DNA from: Cellvibrio sp. PSBB023
GTDB lineage: Bacteria > Pseudomonadota > Gammaproteobacteria > Pseudomonadales > Cellvibrionaceae
Length of the DNA stretch: 64,000 nucleotides
Assembly: GCF_002007605.1 (NCBI RefSeq)
Contig: NZ_CP019799.1
Span: 1,488,001 to 1,552,000 of the forward strand
Direction: 5' to 3'
Below, in pieces: positions 47,840 through 60,866 of this stretch; the first letter of the stretch is position 1, and every line of letters begins with the position of its first letter. The notes under the pieces were generated by a model that was not told the DNA's origin, did not search any database, and saw only the letters and a list, made by a program, of their open reading frames with translations. A program made the translations under genes and the position numbers.

Positions 47840-48166
47840 TTATACCAACTCATCAAAAGCGTGAAGCGCAACAGGCAATGCACCAATCACTCTATTTCCG
47901 GCTGCTGGCAACCCCAGCAAAATAGCACTAACAACCTCCTCTCTTGATGCACCCGCCTCTTTGGCAATTTGCACATGGAAAGGAATACCGCTCTCAAGCC
48001 CCTGAACAGATAACACAGCCAAATAAGCAAGGCTCTCTGTCTTCTTATCCAACGAACTGGCTGCCCCCAAACCCTGCACCGCACTCGCCCATGCCTGAGT
48101 ATGTTTTGGCGCCTCTTGCATAAATACTTGAAAAGCATTACTCACCAATTTTTCATTGTTTTCCAT
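47840..48166 (-). CDS. Carboxymuconolactone decarboxylase family protein
   Basis: A 108-residue all-helical protein of the CMD/AhpD family: PKHTQAWASAVQGLGAASSL and GIPFHVQIAKEAGASREEVV. The CxxC pair of AhpD-type peroxidases is absent (the aligned positions read Leu and Gly), while the following His is kept, so a thiol peroxidase role is unlikely. AGGAT lies before the ATG. It forms a unit with the 56-residue gene. Confidence 0.88.
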   Translation of the reverse strand: MENNEKLVSNAFQVFMQEAPKHTQAWASAVQGLGAASSLDKKTESLAYLAVLSVQGLESGIPFHVQIAKEAGASREEVVSAILLGLPAAGNRVIGALPVALHAFDELV

Positions 48167-48273
48167 TGCTATATCCTTTTGTGTTGGGTCTTTCTTGCAT
48201 TATCAAAACAATAGGCTGTCAATTGGGTTTCCTCACTACATCTAACCTCGCCGCAACTGGCCTTGTTAAATTT

Positions 48274-48708
48274 TTATAGCGATAGATGCAGCAATGGATA
48301 AGGTTTCCCCTGCCCATCAACTGGTGAGCGTCCTATGACAGAAAAACCAATATGCTGGTAAAAACCTAGTGCTTGGACATTCTGTTCATTAACATCAACT
48401 TTGGTCGCACCTTGAGATTTGATGGCATAGGCTACCAACAAAGCACCAATACCTTTTCCGCGCGCCTCTGGTGCGATGAACAGCATCTCAATATTACCGT
48501 CATGTACACCGCAGAACCCCTGAATCTCACCATGAGTATTTTTAGCGCACCTTAAATCAACTGCTTCAAAATACTGCTCCAAAATTAACGGTCTTAACGC
48601 CTGTATATCATCCTCAACCAAAAAGTCATGAGTTGCTCTAACCGAAGCTTCCCATATTTCTATCAGCTTAAGGTGATCTGTTTTTTCTACATTCTCAATA
48701 TTCATCAT
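48274..48708 (-). CDS. GNAT acetyltransferase, YjaB-like
   Basis: A 144-residue acetyltransferase close to E. coli YjaB: WEASVRATHDFLVEDDI, the CoA loop FIAPEARGKGIGALLVAYAI, VNEQNVQALGFYQHIGF and SPVDGQGKPYPLLHLSL align well. The start is one of two adjacent ATGs (48708/48705); the 50 residues before that have no ribosome site. It stands alone between spacers. Confidence 0.88.
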   Translation of the reverse strand: MMNIENVEKTDHLKLIEIWEASVRATHDFLVEDDIQALRPLILEQYFEAVDLRCAKNTHGEIQGFCGVHDGNIEMLFIAPEARGKGIGALLVAYAIKSQGATKVDVNEQNVQALGFYQHIGFSVIGRSPVDGQGKPYPLLHLSL

Positions 48709-48967
48709 TGCTATAAACGATTCCGATGTGTGTAAAAACCTATATTTTAAGCAGTCAATATGCAGTACAAACACAATCTTGCAGATATACAGCGTACACC
48801 TTTTAAGATGTAATACGGAATAGATTAACCACCGAACGCTAGCATACTCTGGCAACAACCTACATAACGGCTTATTACCACACTACTCGCTTTTGCATCC
48901 AGTTGACCCACATCAAAATATGAGTAGCTGCAGCTGTTTTAATAAGAACACTTAACGGGAGCAGACT

Positions 48968-49270
48968 ATGAGAGAACGTGTTTACAAAAAAATGGCGGGG
49001 ACATCTGCCGTATTTATTCCTGCTGACTTCAACCATGCATCGCCTGTTGAGCGCGATGGTTTGGTGTGGAGCGATAGTGAATTGAGCATGCCGGAAAACC
49101 CACAAACTTTGCGGTGGAAACCGCCACTGGATAGCTCTTTGGCACTGGAGGGTTTGGAGGAGTATGACCCACCGGCAGCAGGCGATGCGCGCTACGTAAA
49201 TAAACTGGGTATTGCGTTTGTGTATATAGGGAAAATTCGTGGCTGGGTGGCGCTGACGGATTATGCTTAG
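48968..49270 (+). CDS. Orphan 100-residue protein, unknown
   Basis: A hydrophilic protein with no recognised domain. It begins MRERVYKKMAGTSAVFIPAD and ends in a short strand-rich part (KLGIAFVYIGKIRGWVALTD). GGGAG is seven bases before the ATG. It is alone on the plus strand, between GNAT and cupin genes on minus, and is followed by a good terminator. There are no cysteines or membrane segments. I cannot name a family. Confidence 0.65.
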   Translation: MRERVYKKMAGTSAVFIPADFNHASPVERDGLVWSDSELSMPENPQTLRWKPPLDSSLALEGLEEYDPPAAGDARYVNKLGIAFVYIGKIRGWVALTDYA

Positions 49271-49291
49271 GCAGCTTATGCCACTGAAATA

Positions 49292-49337
49292 TGCCATAAA
49301 AAAATGCAGGGGACTTTAATGTCGCCTGCATTTTTAG
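49292..49337. terminator. Bidirectional hairpin between the orphan gene and the cupin gene
   Basis: AAAAAATGCAGG and CCTGCATTTTT pair around a 16-base loop, flanked by A- and T-runs, and serve the convergent neighbours. Confidence 0.75.
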
Positions 49338-49377
49338 TGTGTTGCGAAAAAACCGAACCATAAGGCGTGATTTACTA

Positions 49378-49794
49378 TTAATTAAGCGTATCGCTCGGCG
49401 GGTTTTCCTTAAACCATGACACAATACCCGGCATTGCTTTCTCAAAGTTACCGGGCGCTGAAAAATTGAGAACACCTGCACCAGCCGCACTGCGATTTTC
49501 AAAATCATGGACTACACCCGCTGGAATCAGTACAAAAGAGCCCTTGGGAGCATCAAGCCATTCATCGCCCACCAAAAAACTCATCACACCTTCAACCACA
49601 TAAAAAACATCATCTTCATCATGACAGTGCGCACCTGGCCCTTGGGTACGAGAATCCAACCACCACTCAGAGATGGAATAACGTCCAGCCGTCTCGGCAC
49701 CATCGGCTTTGAATAATGCCGATATTCGCCCCATAGGGTACAACCGCCCCTCGCCGGGATTTAACACAATAGGTTTACGCTGCTCCTTATCCAC
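49378..49794 (-). CDS. Cupin domain protein
   Basis: A protein of about 138 residues with one cupin barrel: motif 1 HCHDEDDVFYVVEG (metal ligands His, His, Glu-like) and motif 2 with FVLIPAGVVHDF. The N-terminal part KPIVLNPGEGRLYPMGRI is usual for small storage- or sugar-isomerase-like cupins. The start chosen is a GTG at 49794 with GAGG upstream; a TTG at 49821 is possible. The substrate is unknown. Confidence 0.85.
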   Translation of the reverse strand: MDKEQRKPIVLNPGEGRLYPMGRISALFKADGAETAGRYSISEWWLDSRTQGPGAHCHDEDDVFYVVEGVMSFLVGDEWLDAPKGSFVLIPAGVVHDFENRSAAGAGVLNFSAPGNFEKAMPGIVSWFKENPPSDTLN

Positions 49795-49857
49795 GTTGCC
49801 CTCCGTTATCACAATAGCCAATTATTCCTGCCCAAAAAATTTCCCATGTATCTTTAA

Positions 49858-50295
49858 TCAAACTGTACGCCGCCAAATCACCAATCCTATCCACACAAAA
49901 AACACTGAAAAAAGCAACCCGATAAAATGACTTCTGACGATACCAACAGCAATCACTGCATTGCTATTATCTTCCGGGCTCACATAAACTTGAATTAACT
50001 CACCATTTTTTAATTCTGATTGCGGGCGACTGATACCAAAACCAATGCGCGTGCCACGGTATTGCTTACCCTCTATTTCATAGCGGTATTCCAACCAGCG
50101 CCCACCATAATAAGTAAAAACACCCGTATGCCGCTCATTGGTAACAACGCCCTTATAAATTGGCCAATGTGCAGCCGCTGTACTTTTATAAATATTGCTA
50201 ACGCTAAACATAAACAACAGGCCTGCAGCAAGAATGCACAAACCAAAAAACAACGAACGCAACCGTTGGTACTTTTTCTCTATTTCAGGGTTCAT
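49858..50295 (-). CDS. DUF3592 family membrane protein
   Basis: A 145-residue protein with membrane segments at about 13-32 and 118-138 and a beta-rich loop between them with GVVTNERHTGVFTYYGGRW, YEIEGKQYRGTRIGFG and VYVSPEDNSNAVI, which is the DUF3592 pattern. Function is unknown. It stands upstream of the cupin gene by 63 bases. Confidence 0.85.
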   Translation of the reverse strand: MNPEIEKKYQRLRSLFFGLCILAAGLLFMFSVSNIYKSTAAAHWPIYKGVVTNERHTGVFTYYGGRWLEYRYEIEGKQYRGTRIGFGISRPQSELKNGELIQVYVSPEDNSNAVIAVGIVRSHFIGLLFSVFFVWIGLVIWRRTV

Positions 50296-50449
50296 TATTT
50301 TCTCGTCACCTATTTATTGTTGCTTCATCACGTATAACAGAGCATCTCGAACCGCTATTACAACGCATTACAGTAGGAAATAAAACTCACTTAGTCGTGA
50401 GGAATTACAATTTTTGACGCGCAGCACTCCTTTTGCTACTTGAGTTGCA

Positions 50450-50515
50450 CCTGCCGATCAGGCGCTTTATCGCGCAAAAGAAGCCGGCAGGAATTGTGTG
50501 ATGATTGCCAACTAA
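50450..50515 (+). pseudogene. Remnant of a GGDEF (diguanylate cyclase) gene
   Basis: The plus-strand reading PADQALYRAKEAGRNCVMIA ending N-stop is the conserved last helix of GGDEF domains (ADxALYxAKxxGRN). An in-frame TGA at 50441-50443 precedes it and no GGDEF motif is found upstream, so only the tail survives. It is too short to be a working gene and lies between DUF3592 and the rpoS terminator. Confidence 0.75.
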
Positions 50516-50527
50516 TCGCCAATAAAA

Positions 50528-50554
50528 AAGCGGAGCCACATGGCTCCGCTTTAT
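50528..50554. terminator. Terminator downstream of rpoS
   Basis: AAAGCGGAGCC pairs exactly with GGCTCCGCTTT around ACAT. On the minus strand it lies about 28 bases beyond the rpoS stop, with a T-run. Confidence 0.85.
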
Positions 50555-50581
50555 GTTTTACCGCAATACAGCAGGAAAGAA

Positions 50582-51580
50582 TCAGACACTAAATAACGCG
50601 GCGCTATCCAAACCTTGTTTTTCCATGATATCGCGCAAGCGCTTCAAAGCTTCCACCTGGATCTGGCGAACGCGCTCACGGGTCAGCCCAATCTCATGTC
50701 CCACTTCTTCCAAAGTGCTGACTTCATATCCTCTCAGGCCAAAACGGCGTGCCAATACTTCACGTTGCTTTTCAGTCAACTCATCCAACCAATGGTCGAG
50801 GCTGGTGGTTAAATCGCTGTCTTGCAGCAATGCAGCCGGATCAGACACATGGGTATCAGCAATGGTATCGACAATCGCACGATCCGATGAATTGCCAATT
50901 GGCGCATCAATGGAGGTAACACGCTCATTTAGGCTGAGCATGTGCTCCACATCCGCTACGGGTTTTTCCAACAGATTGGCAATTTCTTCCGGCGTTGGCT
51001 CGTGATCCAACTTTTGCGACAACTCACGTGCTGCGCGCAAGTAAATGTTCAACTCTTTGACAACGTGGATCGGCAAACGAATGGTGCGAGTTTGATTCAT
51101 GATCGCACGCTCGATGGTCTGGCGAATCCACCAAGTGGCGTAGGTTGAGAAACGGAAGCCACGCTCCGGATCAAACTTCTCTACCGCACGGATCAAGCCG
51201 AGGTTGCCCTCTTCAATCAAATCCAATAGAGCGAGACCACGGTTAACATAGCGACGGGAAATTTTAACAACAAGGCGGAGGTTGCTTTCGATCATGCGCT
51301 TACGCGCTGCAACATCACCTTTAAGGGCTTTACGTGCGAAAAACACTTCTTCTTCGGCACTGAGTAAGGGGGAGAATCCAATTTCGTTTAAGTAGATCTG
51401 GGTAGCGTCGAGCGTCTTGCTGTATTTGTCATCGATAATTCGTTCGCTCGCGCTGGAAGCGGCTGGCTTTGGCATCTCCTCCTCTTCTGCCAGAAGCAGG
51501 TCGGAGTCTTCAATATCCAGATCCTGCGCTATAAAAGCATCATCGCGATCCAATGTGGTTGAGTCATTGTGTAAAGTCAT
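50582..51580 (-). CDS. rpoS: RNA polymerase sigma factor RpoS
   Basis: A 332-residue sigma-38. Region 1.2 has [20 protein letters not shown]; regions 2.1-2.4 show [40 protein letters not shown] and [14 protein letters not shown]; region 4.2 shows [20 protein letters not shown]. It directs the stationary-phase and stress regulon. The ATG at 51580 has AAGGGG upstream; an earlier reading adds six residues and is rejected. nlpD lies upstream, as in E. coli, where the main rpoS promoter is inside nlpD. Confidence 0.97.
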   Translation of the reverse strand: MTLHNDSTTLDRDDAFIAQDLDIEDSDLLLAEEEEMPKPAASSASERIIDDKYSKTLDATQIYLNEIGFSPLLSAEEEVFFARKALKGDVAARKRMIESNLRLVVKISRRYVNRGLALLDLIEEGNLGLIRAVEKFDPERGFRFSTYATWWIRQTIERAIMNQTRTIRLPIHVVKELNIYLRAARELSQKLDHEPTPEEIANLLEKPVADVEHMLSLNERVTSIDAPIGNSSDRAIVDTIADTHVSDPAALLQDSDLTTSLDHWLDELTEKQREVLARRFGLRGYEVSTLEEVGHEIGLTRERVRQIQVEALKRLRDIMEKQGLDSAALFSV

Positions 51581-51726
51581 TTTCAGCCCCTTAATCAATT
51601 TTTATTTAACCGGCTGGCTTGTATTTATAAATCACCCAGCTCGCCCTAGCTGTAACCCTTGGGGATTGCTCCCACCTGAAGAGTTATTCATGAATTCCCG
51701 TTTTAACTCATGAACGTGACATTTTT

Positions 51727-52551
51727 TTAACGACGCGGTAAAAACTTCATTGGATCAACAGGCGTTCCGTCGCGGCGAATCTCAAAGTGGAGCTTTACCC
51801 TATCGGTACCACTAGAACCCATTTCGGCAATTATCTGTCCAGCTTTAACAAAATCACCTTCTTTTACTCGTAATACATTGTTATGTGCATACGCACTCAG
51901 GAAGGTTTCATTGTGTTTAACGATGAGCAATTTGCCGTAACCACGCAGCCCACTTCCTGAATAAACCACCTTCCCTGAGGCTGCTGCAAGCACAGGCTCT
52001 CCCAATTTGCCACCAATATCAATACCCTTATTTAAACCACTGTTACTTTGAAACGACGATAAAAGCGGCCCGCCCGCTGGCCAACGCCATTGAGGGGCGC
52101 CTGAAACTTGTCCAGCTTGTGGGCTGGCATTAGCCTTAGGTGTTTGCTTTATTTGACTACTACGAGAGGTTACTGGCTTTGGGGCAGGAGCAGGCTGCAC
52201 TCTTGGCTGGGGCTGGCGAGACGCTGTTTTAGCAGGGGAAGTTGCCGCCGGAAGCGCTGTTGGTCCAGCGACATCCAGCCGGATAACTTGCGAGGGACGA
52301 ATAATATAAGGTGGCTTAATACCATTGTGTTCAGCCAATATTTCATACTTCAACCCGTAGCGCCAAGCAATGGAAAACAGGGTATCACCGGGAATGACTA
52401 CATGAGTCTGTGGTCTTTTTATATTGGTGCGCGATTTATCAAATACCGGAGCAGGAGAATTCGTTGCGCAGCCATCAAGCAATATCAGAGTGATCGATAA
52501 AACGAACATTCTGATAAGAAACCTTGAGGAAAAAAATGCGGGCTTTGGCAT
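51727..52551 (-). CDS. nlpD: Lipoprotein NlpD, LysM and M23 domains
   Basis: A 274-residue exported lipoprotein (LLDGC lipobox). A LysM domain at about 47-95 (HVVIPGDTLFSIAWRYGLK; IRPSQVIRL) is followed by a Pro/Gln-rich linker and a C-terminal LytM/M23 domain with NKGIDIGGKLGEPVLAAASG. The typical catalytic HxH is absent or altered (visible: VKAGQIIAEMGSSGTDRVKLHFEIRRDG), as in the non-enzymatic NlpD activator of amidase AmiC. The ATG at 52551 is preferred to a TTG at 52563. It precedes rpoS. Confidence 0.93.
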   Translation of the reverse strand: MPKPAFFSSRFLIRMFVLSITLILLDGCATNSPAPVFDKSRTNIKRPQTHVVIPGDTLFSIAWRYGLKYEILAEHNGIKPPYIIRPSQVIRLDVAGPTALPAATSPAKTASRQPQPRVQPAPAPKPVTSRSSQIKQTPKANASPQAGQVSGAPQWRWPAGGPLLSSFQSNSGLNKGIDIGGKLGEPVLAAASGKVVYSGSGLRGYGKLLIVKHNETFLSAYAHNNVLRVKEGDFVKAGQIIAEMGSSGTDRVKLHFEIRRDGTPVDPMKFLPRR

Positions 52552-52758
52552 CGAATTACTCAATAATCATGGTTATTTTTCAATCTCTTTTATGCCATTT
52601 TGGACTTAATAATTAAAATTTATTTTAAAATTATCTAATATTTTTATAAAAGCAGAGGAAAAAAGAAAGAAAACTTGAGCAAGTCACAGATTTTTTCCAT
52701 GAATTATCCTACCAATATTTTTCCAGCAGAGGCGATTTGGCAAATCCCTCCTTCTATA

Positions 52759-53433
52759 TTAACGTGCGGTACCAGACAGAAACGGAACGAACTTTACCGG
52801 CTCCAGGACACGAGTCACAAACTTGTCCGATTCACCATCACGAATGACCAGATGCAATTGTTGTTCACGCCCACCAACAGGAATCACGAGAACACCGCCA
52901 GGCGCCAGTTGCTTTAGCAATTCATCTGGAATCGCTTGGGGAGCAGCCGTGCTGATAATGCCGTCATAAGGCCCGGCTTCAGGCCAGCCAAACCCGCCAT
53001 CAGCATGACGCATTTGCACATTACGTAAACCTAATTGACGCAGCCGGTCGCGGGCTTTGTCTTGCAGTGGTTTTATCCGCTCAACGCTGTACACCTGCGG
53101 AACAAGCTGTGCCAATACGCTGGTTTGATAACCGGACCCAGTACCCACTTCAAGTACCTTCTGCAAATTGCCGCCCGCAGCGCCCAGCAACACTTCCGTC
53201 ATACGCGCCACGATGTAAGGCTGGGATATGGTTTGCCCATGCCCGATTGGCAAGGCAGTATCCTCATAAGCGCGATGGGACAAGGCTTCATCCAGAAAAA
53301 TATGACGCGGTGTATTTAACATCACATCTAACACGCGCATATTCGTTACGCCCTGATCGCGCAACCGCTGAATAAGACGCTCACGGGTGCGCAGCGAGGT
53401 CATACCTACACCTTGCATCAATAAGTCAGTCAT
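52759..53433 (-). CDS. pcm: Protein-L-isoaspartate O-methyltransferase
   Basis: A 224-residue SAM-dependent repair enzyme that methylates isoaspartyl residues of aged proteins. Motif [19 protein letters not shown], the substrate region [15 protein letters not shown], and [11 protein letters not shown] are present, and it ends in a typical VGG...LVIRDG segment. GGAGGGG lies upstream of the ATG at 53433. It stands next to truD, with no surE between them. Confidence 0.96.
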   Translation of the reverse strand: MTDLLMQGVGMTSLRTRERLIQRLRDQGVTNMRVLDVMLNTPRHIFLDEALSHRAYEDTALPIGHGQTISQPYIVARMTEVLLGAAGGNLQKVLEVGTGSGYQTSVLAQLVPQVYSVERIKPLQDKARDRLRQLGLRNVQMRHADGGFGWPEAGPYDGIISTAAPQAIPDELLKQLAPGGVLVIPVGGREQQLHLVIRDGESDKFVTRVLEPVKFVPFLSGTAR

Positions 53434-53537
53434 CTCCAGATCCCCTCCATCACCTACAACCGCCCATCAGGCCCAATGTAAAACCGGTTAAACAAAGCGG
53501 GCAACTATACCATAGCGACGATTCAATGCTCACACCC

Positions 53538-54521
53538 CTAATCCAACTCGATTAGTGAGTCCTGGCTGCGATTAGTCAACTGCGCCAACTCGCGCAGAAT
53601 AGCCGTGGCGAACTCACCGGCAGCCAGCGAAAAAGACACTTCCAGGTCATTTTCTATCCAGCGCCAATGAGCATTTGACGGAAGCAAGCGCAAAGATCGC
53701 CGCTCTTGTGACAATCCGGCATGCTCAAGCCCATCACACCATTGCTGCCAGTCAGCCAACACCGTTTGTTCCAGCACTAATAATTCATCGCCTGCCAATG
53801 AGCGACCACGCCCCCACAACGGCCCTGATGACTGAGGCTCGGGGTCACCCGGCATAAGGTCGCACCAGTTACCTGCAACAACCCGTGCGGCAAGCACCTG
53901 ATTAAATAAATAAGAGCGTCCGGCAGATAACATTAGCCCGCGTTTTTGTTTATCTTTATAACGCTTACCGCCCACCAGGATCGCATCGGCTTCTGCCAAA
54001 TTATTGCCATTAAAACCAAAGCGTTGCTCGCCAAAATAATTGGGTACACCCAAGGTTAGCACGCGATGAATTTTTTGTTCCAATGCGGGACGATCATCTG
54101 TTTGAAGATCGCGCAAACGAATCACAAAATAATTTTGGCGATGATCACCACGACGCAGTTTCTGCTGATGACGGGCAACGCGAATGACATAAATCGTATC
54201 GCTATTGAGCAACATCCAATCAGGTTCGACACCTTTTGGTAGGTAGACACTGAACCATTGGGTAGTCACAGCATGGCGATCTTTGCGGCCAGCATAACCA
54301 ACATCATTACTGTTGACTTTGGCCAGCTCGGCAATTTTCCCGGCAACCCAGGCAGTATTTTCACCGCGCTTTAAGATTTGTAAAAAAACATGCTCGCCAA
54401 CACCTAGGGGTTCAAAGCCCAAGTCTTCATCTACTTTAAAATCTTCCGGTTGTTCACGAAAAATAGCAGATGCATTCAGTTCGCCGTATGCACGCGGGAA
54501 ATCCAACGAAAATTCTGTCAA
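53538..54521 (-). CDS. truD: tRNA pseudouridine(13) synthase
   Basis: A 327-residue enzyme. GYAGRKDRHAVTTQWFSV carries the catalytic aspartate; the family's central YFGEQRFGFNGNNLAEAD and late WRWIENDLEVSFSLAAGEFA are also seen. It makes pseudouridine 13 in tRNA-Glu. The start is a TTG at 54521 with GGAT upstream. It follows ispF by 46 bases on the same strand. Confidence 0.96.
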   Translation of the reverse strand: MTEFSLDFPRAYGELNASAIFREQPEDFKVDEDLGFEPLGVGEHVFLQILKRGENTAWVAGKIAELAKVNSNDVGYAGRKDRHAVTTQWFSVYLPKGVEPDWMLLNSDTIYVIRVARHQQKLRRGDHRQNYFVIRLRDLQTDDRPALEQKIHRVLTLGVPNYFGEQRFGFNGNNLAEADAILVGGKRYKDKQKRGLMLSAGRSYLFNQVLAARVVAGNWCDLMPGDPEPQSSGPLWGRGRSLAGDELLVLEQTVLADWQQWCDGLEHAGLSQERRSLRLLPSNAHWRWIENDLEVSFSLAAGEFATAILRELAQLTNRSQDSLIELD

Positions 54522-54567
54522 AACACAATCCGTAAATAATAAGTGACGCTATAACAAAATAGCTCGA

Positions 54568-55053
54568 TTAGTGATTATTCTTTTCGATAAGAACAACCGC
54601 ATAGCAGGCAATACCTTCTTCGCGTCCGGTAAAGCCCAAACGTTCGGTAGTGGTCGCTTTAACGTTGATTTGCGACAAATCTGCCTGTAAATCCGTGGCG
54701 ATAGTTTCAACCATACGGGGAATATAGGTCGCCATGCGCGGTGCTTGAGCAACAATAGTCATGTCGGCATTAGCCAGCTTCCAGCCCAATTGATTGAGCT
54801 TTGCATACACCATGCGCAACAAAGCACGGCTATCAATATTGCGATACTGCATATCGCTATCAGGAAAATGCTTACCGATATCACCCAGAGCCGCCGCACC
54901 CAACAAGGCATCACATAACGCGTGTAACAGTACGTCGCCATCCGAGTGGGCAATCAAACCGCGCTGATGTGGAATAACAACACCACCAATAACAATTTTA
55001 TCGCCATCGCCAAACGCGTGAACATCGTAACCATGGCCAATACGCATAGACAT
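54568..55053 (-). CDS. ispF: 2-C-methyl-D-erythritol 2,4-cyclodiphosphate synthase
   Basis: A 161-residue MEP pathway enzyme. The metal ligands are in [12 protein letters not shown] (Asp, His) and [20 protein letters not shown] (second His); [13 protein letters not shown] and the C-terminal [20 protein letters not shown] complete the trimer active sites. The ATG at 55053 is preferred over the longer reading. ispD lies just upstream, the usual pairing. Confidence 0.97.
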   Translation of the reverse strand: MSMRIGHGYDVHAFGDGDKIVIGGVVIPHQRGLIAHSDGDVLLHALCDALLGAAALGDIGKHFPDSDMQYRNIDSRALLRMVYAKLNQLGWKLANADMTIVAQAPRMATYIPRMVETIATDLQADLSQINVKATTTERLGFTGREEGIACYAVVLIEKNNH

Positions 55054-55087
55054 ATTTTTTATTCCTGTTAAAAACAATTACCTGACA

Positions 55088-55798
55088 TCAGGTATGTTGT
55101 TGCAATAAAAAACCGGCAATTGCCAAGTCATCGGGATAGGTAATTTTTATATTACTGCTGCGGCCTTTCACCATCAGTGGCTTATAGCCAAATGCCTCGA
55201 GTGCGGACGCCTCATCAGTAATGATTTTGTTTTCCGCTAATGCGCGCTGCAAACAAGCACGCAACAATCCCACACGGAACATTTGCGGCGTTTGTGCCTG
55301 CCATAAGGCGCTACGATCTATTGTGGACAGAATATTCCCATCGCTGACATTTTTTAAGGTATCGCTCACCGGCACACCAAGGATACCACCAACAGGATGA
55401 TCTGCGACGCAGCGAATCAGCGATTCAATATCCTGCTGTGTAATGCACGGGCGTGCGGCATCATGCACCAATACCCAATCATCTTCCTGCGCCACATCAG
55501 ACAGCGCGATTAATGCATTCAATACTGAACCGGCGCGCTCCGCTGCACCCTCAACGGGATAAATGGCCGGATGCACTGCTATCGGTAATTGTTTCCAATG
55601 AGTATCCTGCGAACCCAGGGCCACATAAACACCGGCAAGGCCTTTAATAGCCAACAATCGGGAGAGGGTATGCTCTATAACCGTTTTTTGTAACAAGGGA
55701 AGATATTGTTTGGGACAGTCAGTGCCCATACGCGCACCGACACCTGCGGCAGGCACCACCACCCAATAAGCAGGCGCTTGTTGATTAGACACTGTCAT
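55088..55798 (-). CDS. ispD: 2-C-methyl-D-erythritol 4-phosphate cytidylyltransferase
   Basis: A 236-residue MEP pathway enzyme. The CTP-binding loop is VVPAAGVGARMGTDCPKQY; WVLVHDAARPCIT and SDTLKNVSDG follow, with the C-terminal NIKITYPDDLAIA. It lies 35 bases upstream of ispF and downstream of ftsB, the common arrangement in gammaproteobacteria. Confidence 0.97.
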   Translation of the reverse strand: MTVSNQQAPAYWVVVPAAGVGARMGTDCPKQYLPLLQKTVIEHTLSRLLAIKGLAGVYVALGSQDTHWKQLPIAVHPAIYPVEGAAERAGSVLNALIALSDVAQEDDWVLVHDAARPCITQQDIESLIRCVADHPVGGILGVPVSDTLKNVSDGNILSTIDRSALWQAQTPQMFRVGLLRACLQRALAENKIITDEASALEAFGYKPLMVKGRSSNIKITYPDDLAIAGFLLQQHT

Positions 55799-55844
55799 TG
55801 AATGGAATCTATGTTGGAAATGTTAGCTATGTGATGAACAAGGA

Positions 55845-56123
55845 TTATTGTTCGTCATCCAGAATAATAAAAAAGGTTTCGTCTTTTTTGATCAGACCAA
55901 TATCGTTGCGCGCACGCTCTTCAATAGTATCCAAGCCGGTTTTTAGCTCTTCCACTTCCACATCAAGAATGCGATTACGCTCGCGCATGCGATCAATTTC
56001 AGCTTGCTGCAGTTTAATCTCATTTTCCAGCCGATGCGCATGCGCAAGACTGCCGTCGCCGATCCACAATCTGTATTGCAGATAGCTCAGCAAAATTACC
56101 AGCACTAACAGCAGCCACTTCAT
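55845..56123 (-). CDS. ftsB: Cell division protein FtsB
   Basis: A 92-residue bitopic protein. It starts MKWLLLVLVILLSYLQYRLW (membrane segment at about 3-20), followed by a coiled coil (LENEIKLQQAEIDRMRERNR) and a conserved end ERARNDIGLIKKDETFFIIL. It links FtsL and FtsQ in the divisome. The ATG at 56123 is chosen; a TTG four codons earlier is possible. It sits between eno and ispD. Confidence 0.95.
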   Translation of the reverse strand: MKWLLLVLVILLSYLQYRLWIGDGSLAHAHRLENEIKLQQAEIDRMRERNRILDVEVEELKTGLDTIEERARNDIGLIKKDETFFIILDDEQ

Positions 56124-56174
56124 AAGTTCAATCAAACATTGCCAGAGGTATTGAATTATTTATCATTACACTAA

Positions 56175-56207
56175 AAACAAAGGCCGAAAATTCGGCCTTT
56201 GTTTTTT
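56175..56207 (-). terminator. Terminator downstream of eno
   Basis: AAACAAAGGCCGAA pairs with TTCGGCCTTTGTTT around two bases. It lies nine bases beyond the eno stop with A/T-runs on both sides, so ftsB may need its own promoter or read-through. Confidence 0.88.
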
Positions 56208-56215
56208 CACGCAGA

Positions 56216-57505
<1,290 letters not shown>

Positions 57506-57535
57506 TCATCTTCTCCAGAGTAGATTTCCAAAAAA

Positions 57536-58399
<864 letters not shown>

Positions 58400-58433
58400 T
58401 TAACGCAGGATATTTCTTGCAGGTAAAAATAAA

Positions 58434-58451
58434 GGCGCAATAAATTGCGCC
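58434..58451 (-). terminator. Hairpin between pyrG and kdsA
   Basis: GGCGCAAT and ATTGCGCC pair exactly around AA, with a T-rich tract on the minus strand. It is probably a partial terminator after pyrG. Confidence 0.65.
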
Positions 58452-58459
58452 CTTACAAC

Positions 58460-60208
<1,749 letters not shown>

Positions 60209-60331
60209 TCAACGAAAAGCTGGGCGTCAGGTGCGAAGCCAGATTAATGAAAAACAATGAGATGGCATTGATTGCAGACAAAGAGCGGACATTGGTTATT
60301 AACTGATTACTGTTTATTCAATGCTTTCGCA

Positions 60332-60805
60332 CTAACAATAATCCGTATCGATTGCGTTAAACGCTTGCTGGATGTGGCGGCTGGCAAAGCCCCTGGCCTG
60401 CAAAAAGCGCATTTGCCGTGCGCGCTCACGTTGATCCTGCGGCATTTCATTACCAAACCGTTTGCGGCGGGCATCACAAGCTAATGACTGCCACTGGGTA
60501 TCCGACTCATCCACACAAGCATTAATAAGTTCCGCGTTGATGCCGCGTTCGCGCAATTCAAGGCGAATCAGTTGACTGCCTTTACCCTGCCGCTGGCGCA
60601 TGGCGATAAACGCGGTGGCGAAACGCTCATCGGATTGCAGGTTTTGCTCAATCAACGCCTGAATAACAGCATCAAGCAGCTGTGGCCACGCCGAATACTT
60701 ACGTCCGAGTTTTTCCTTCAACTCTTTAGCGGAATGTTCACGCATTGCCAAAAAATTCATGGCGGCAAAACGTATATCCGATAGTTTGGGTGATTCCACT
60801 TCCAT
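60332..60805 (-). CDS. recX: Regulatory protein RecX
   Basis: A 157-residue helical-repeat protein that modulates RecA filaments. RFAAMNFLAMREHSAKELKE and a later LELRERGINAELINACVDES are family landmarks. It is separated from recA by a lipoprotein gene and two terminators, so it is probably not on the main recA transcript. The spacer to pyrG is 252 bases with no clear feature. Confidence 0.92.
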   Translation of the reverse strand: MEVESPKLSDIRFAAMNFLAMREHSAKELKEKLGRKYSAWPQLLDAVIQALIEQNLQSDERFATAFIAMRQRQGKGSQLIRLELRERGINAELINACVDESDTQWQSLACDARRKRFGNEMPQDQRERARQMRFLQARGFASRHIQQAFNAIDTDYC

Positions 60806-60826
60806 AACAACAAAAGCCCTAATAAA

Positions 60827-60849
60827 AATGGCCGCAAAAAGCGGCCATT
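60827..60849 (-). terminator. Terminator between the DUF4136 gene and recX
   Basis: AATGGCCGC and GCGGCCATT pair exactly around AAAAA. It lies 18 bases beyond the DUF4136 stop on the minus strand. Confidence 0.85.
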
Positions 60850-60866
60850 AGACTAGCTGATACCAA

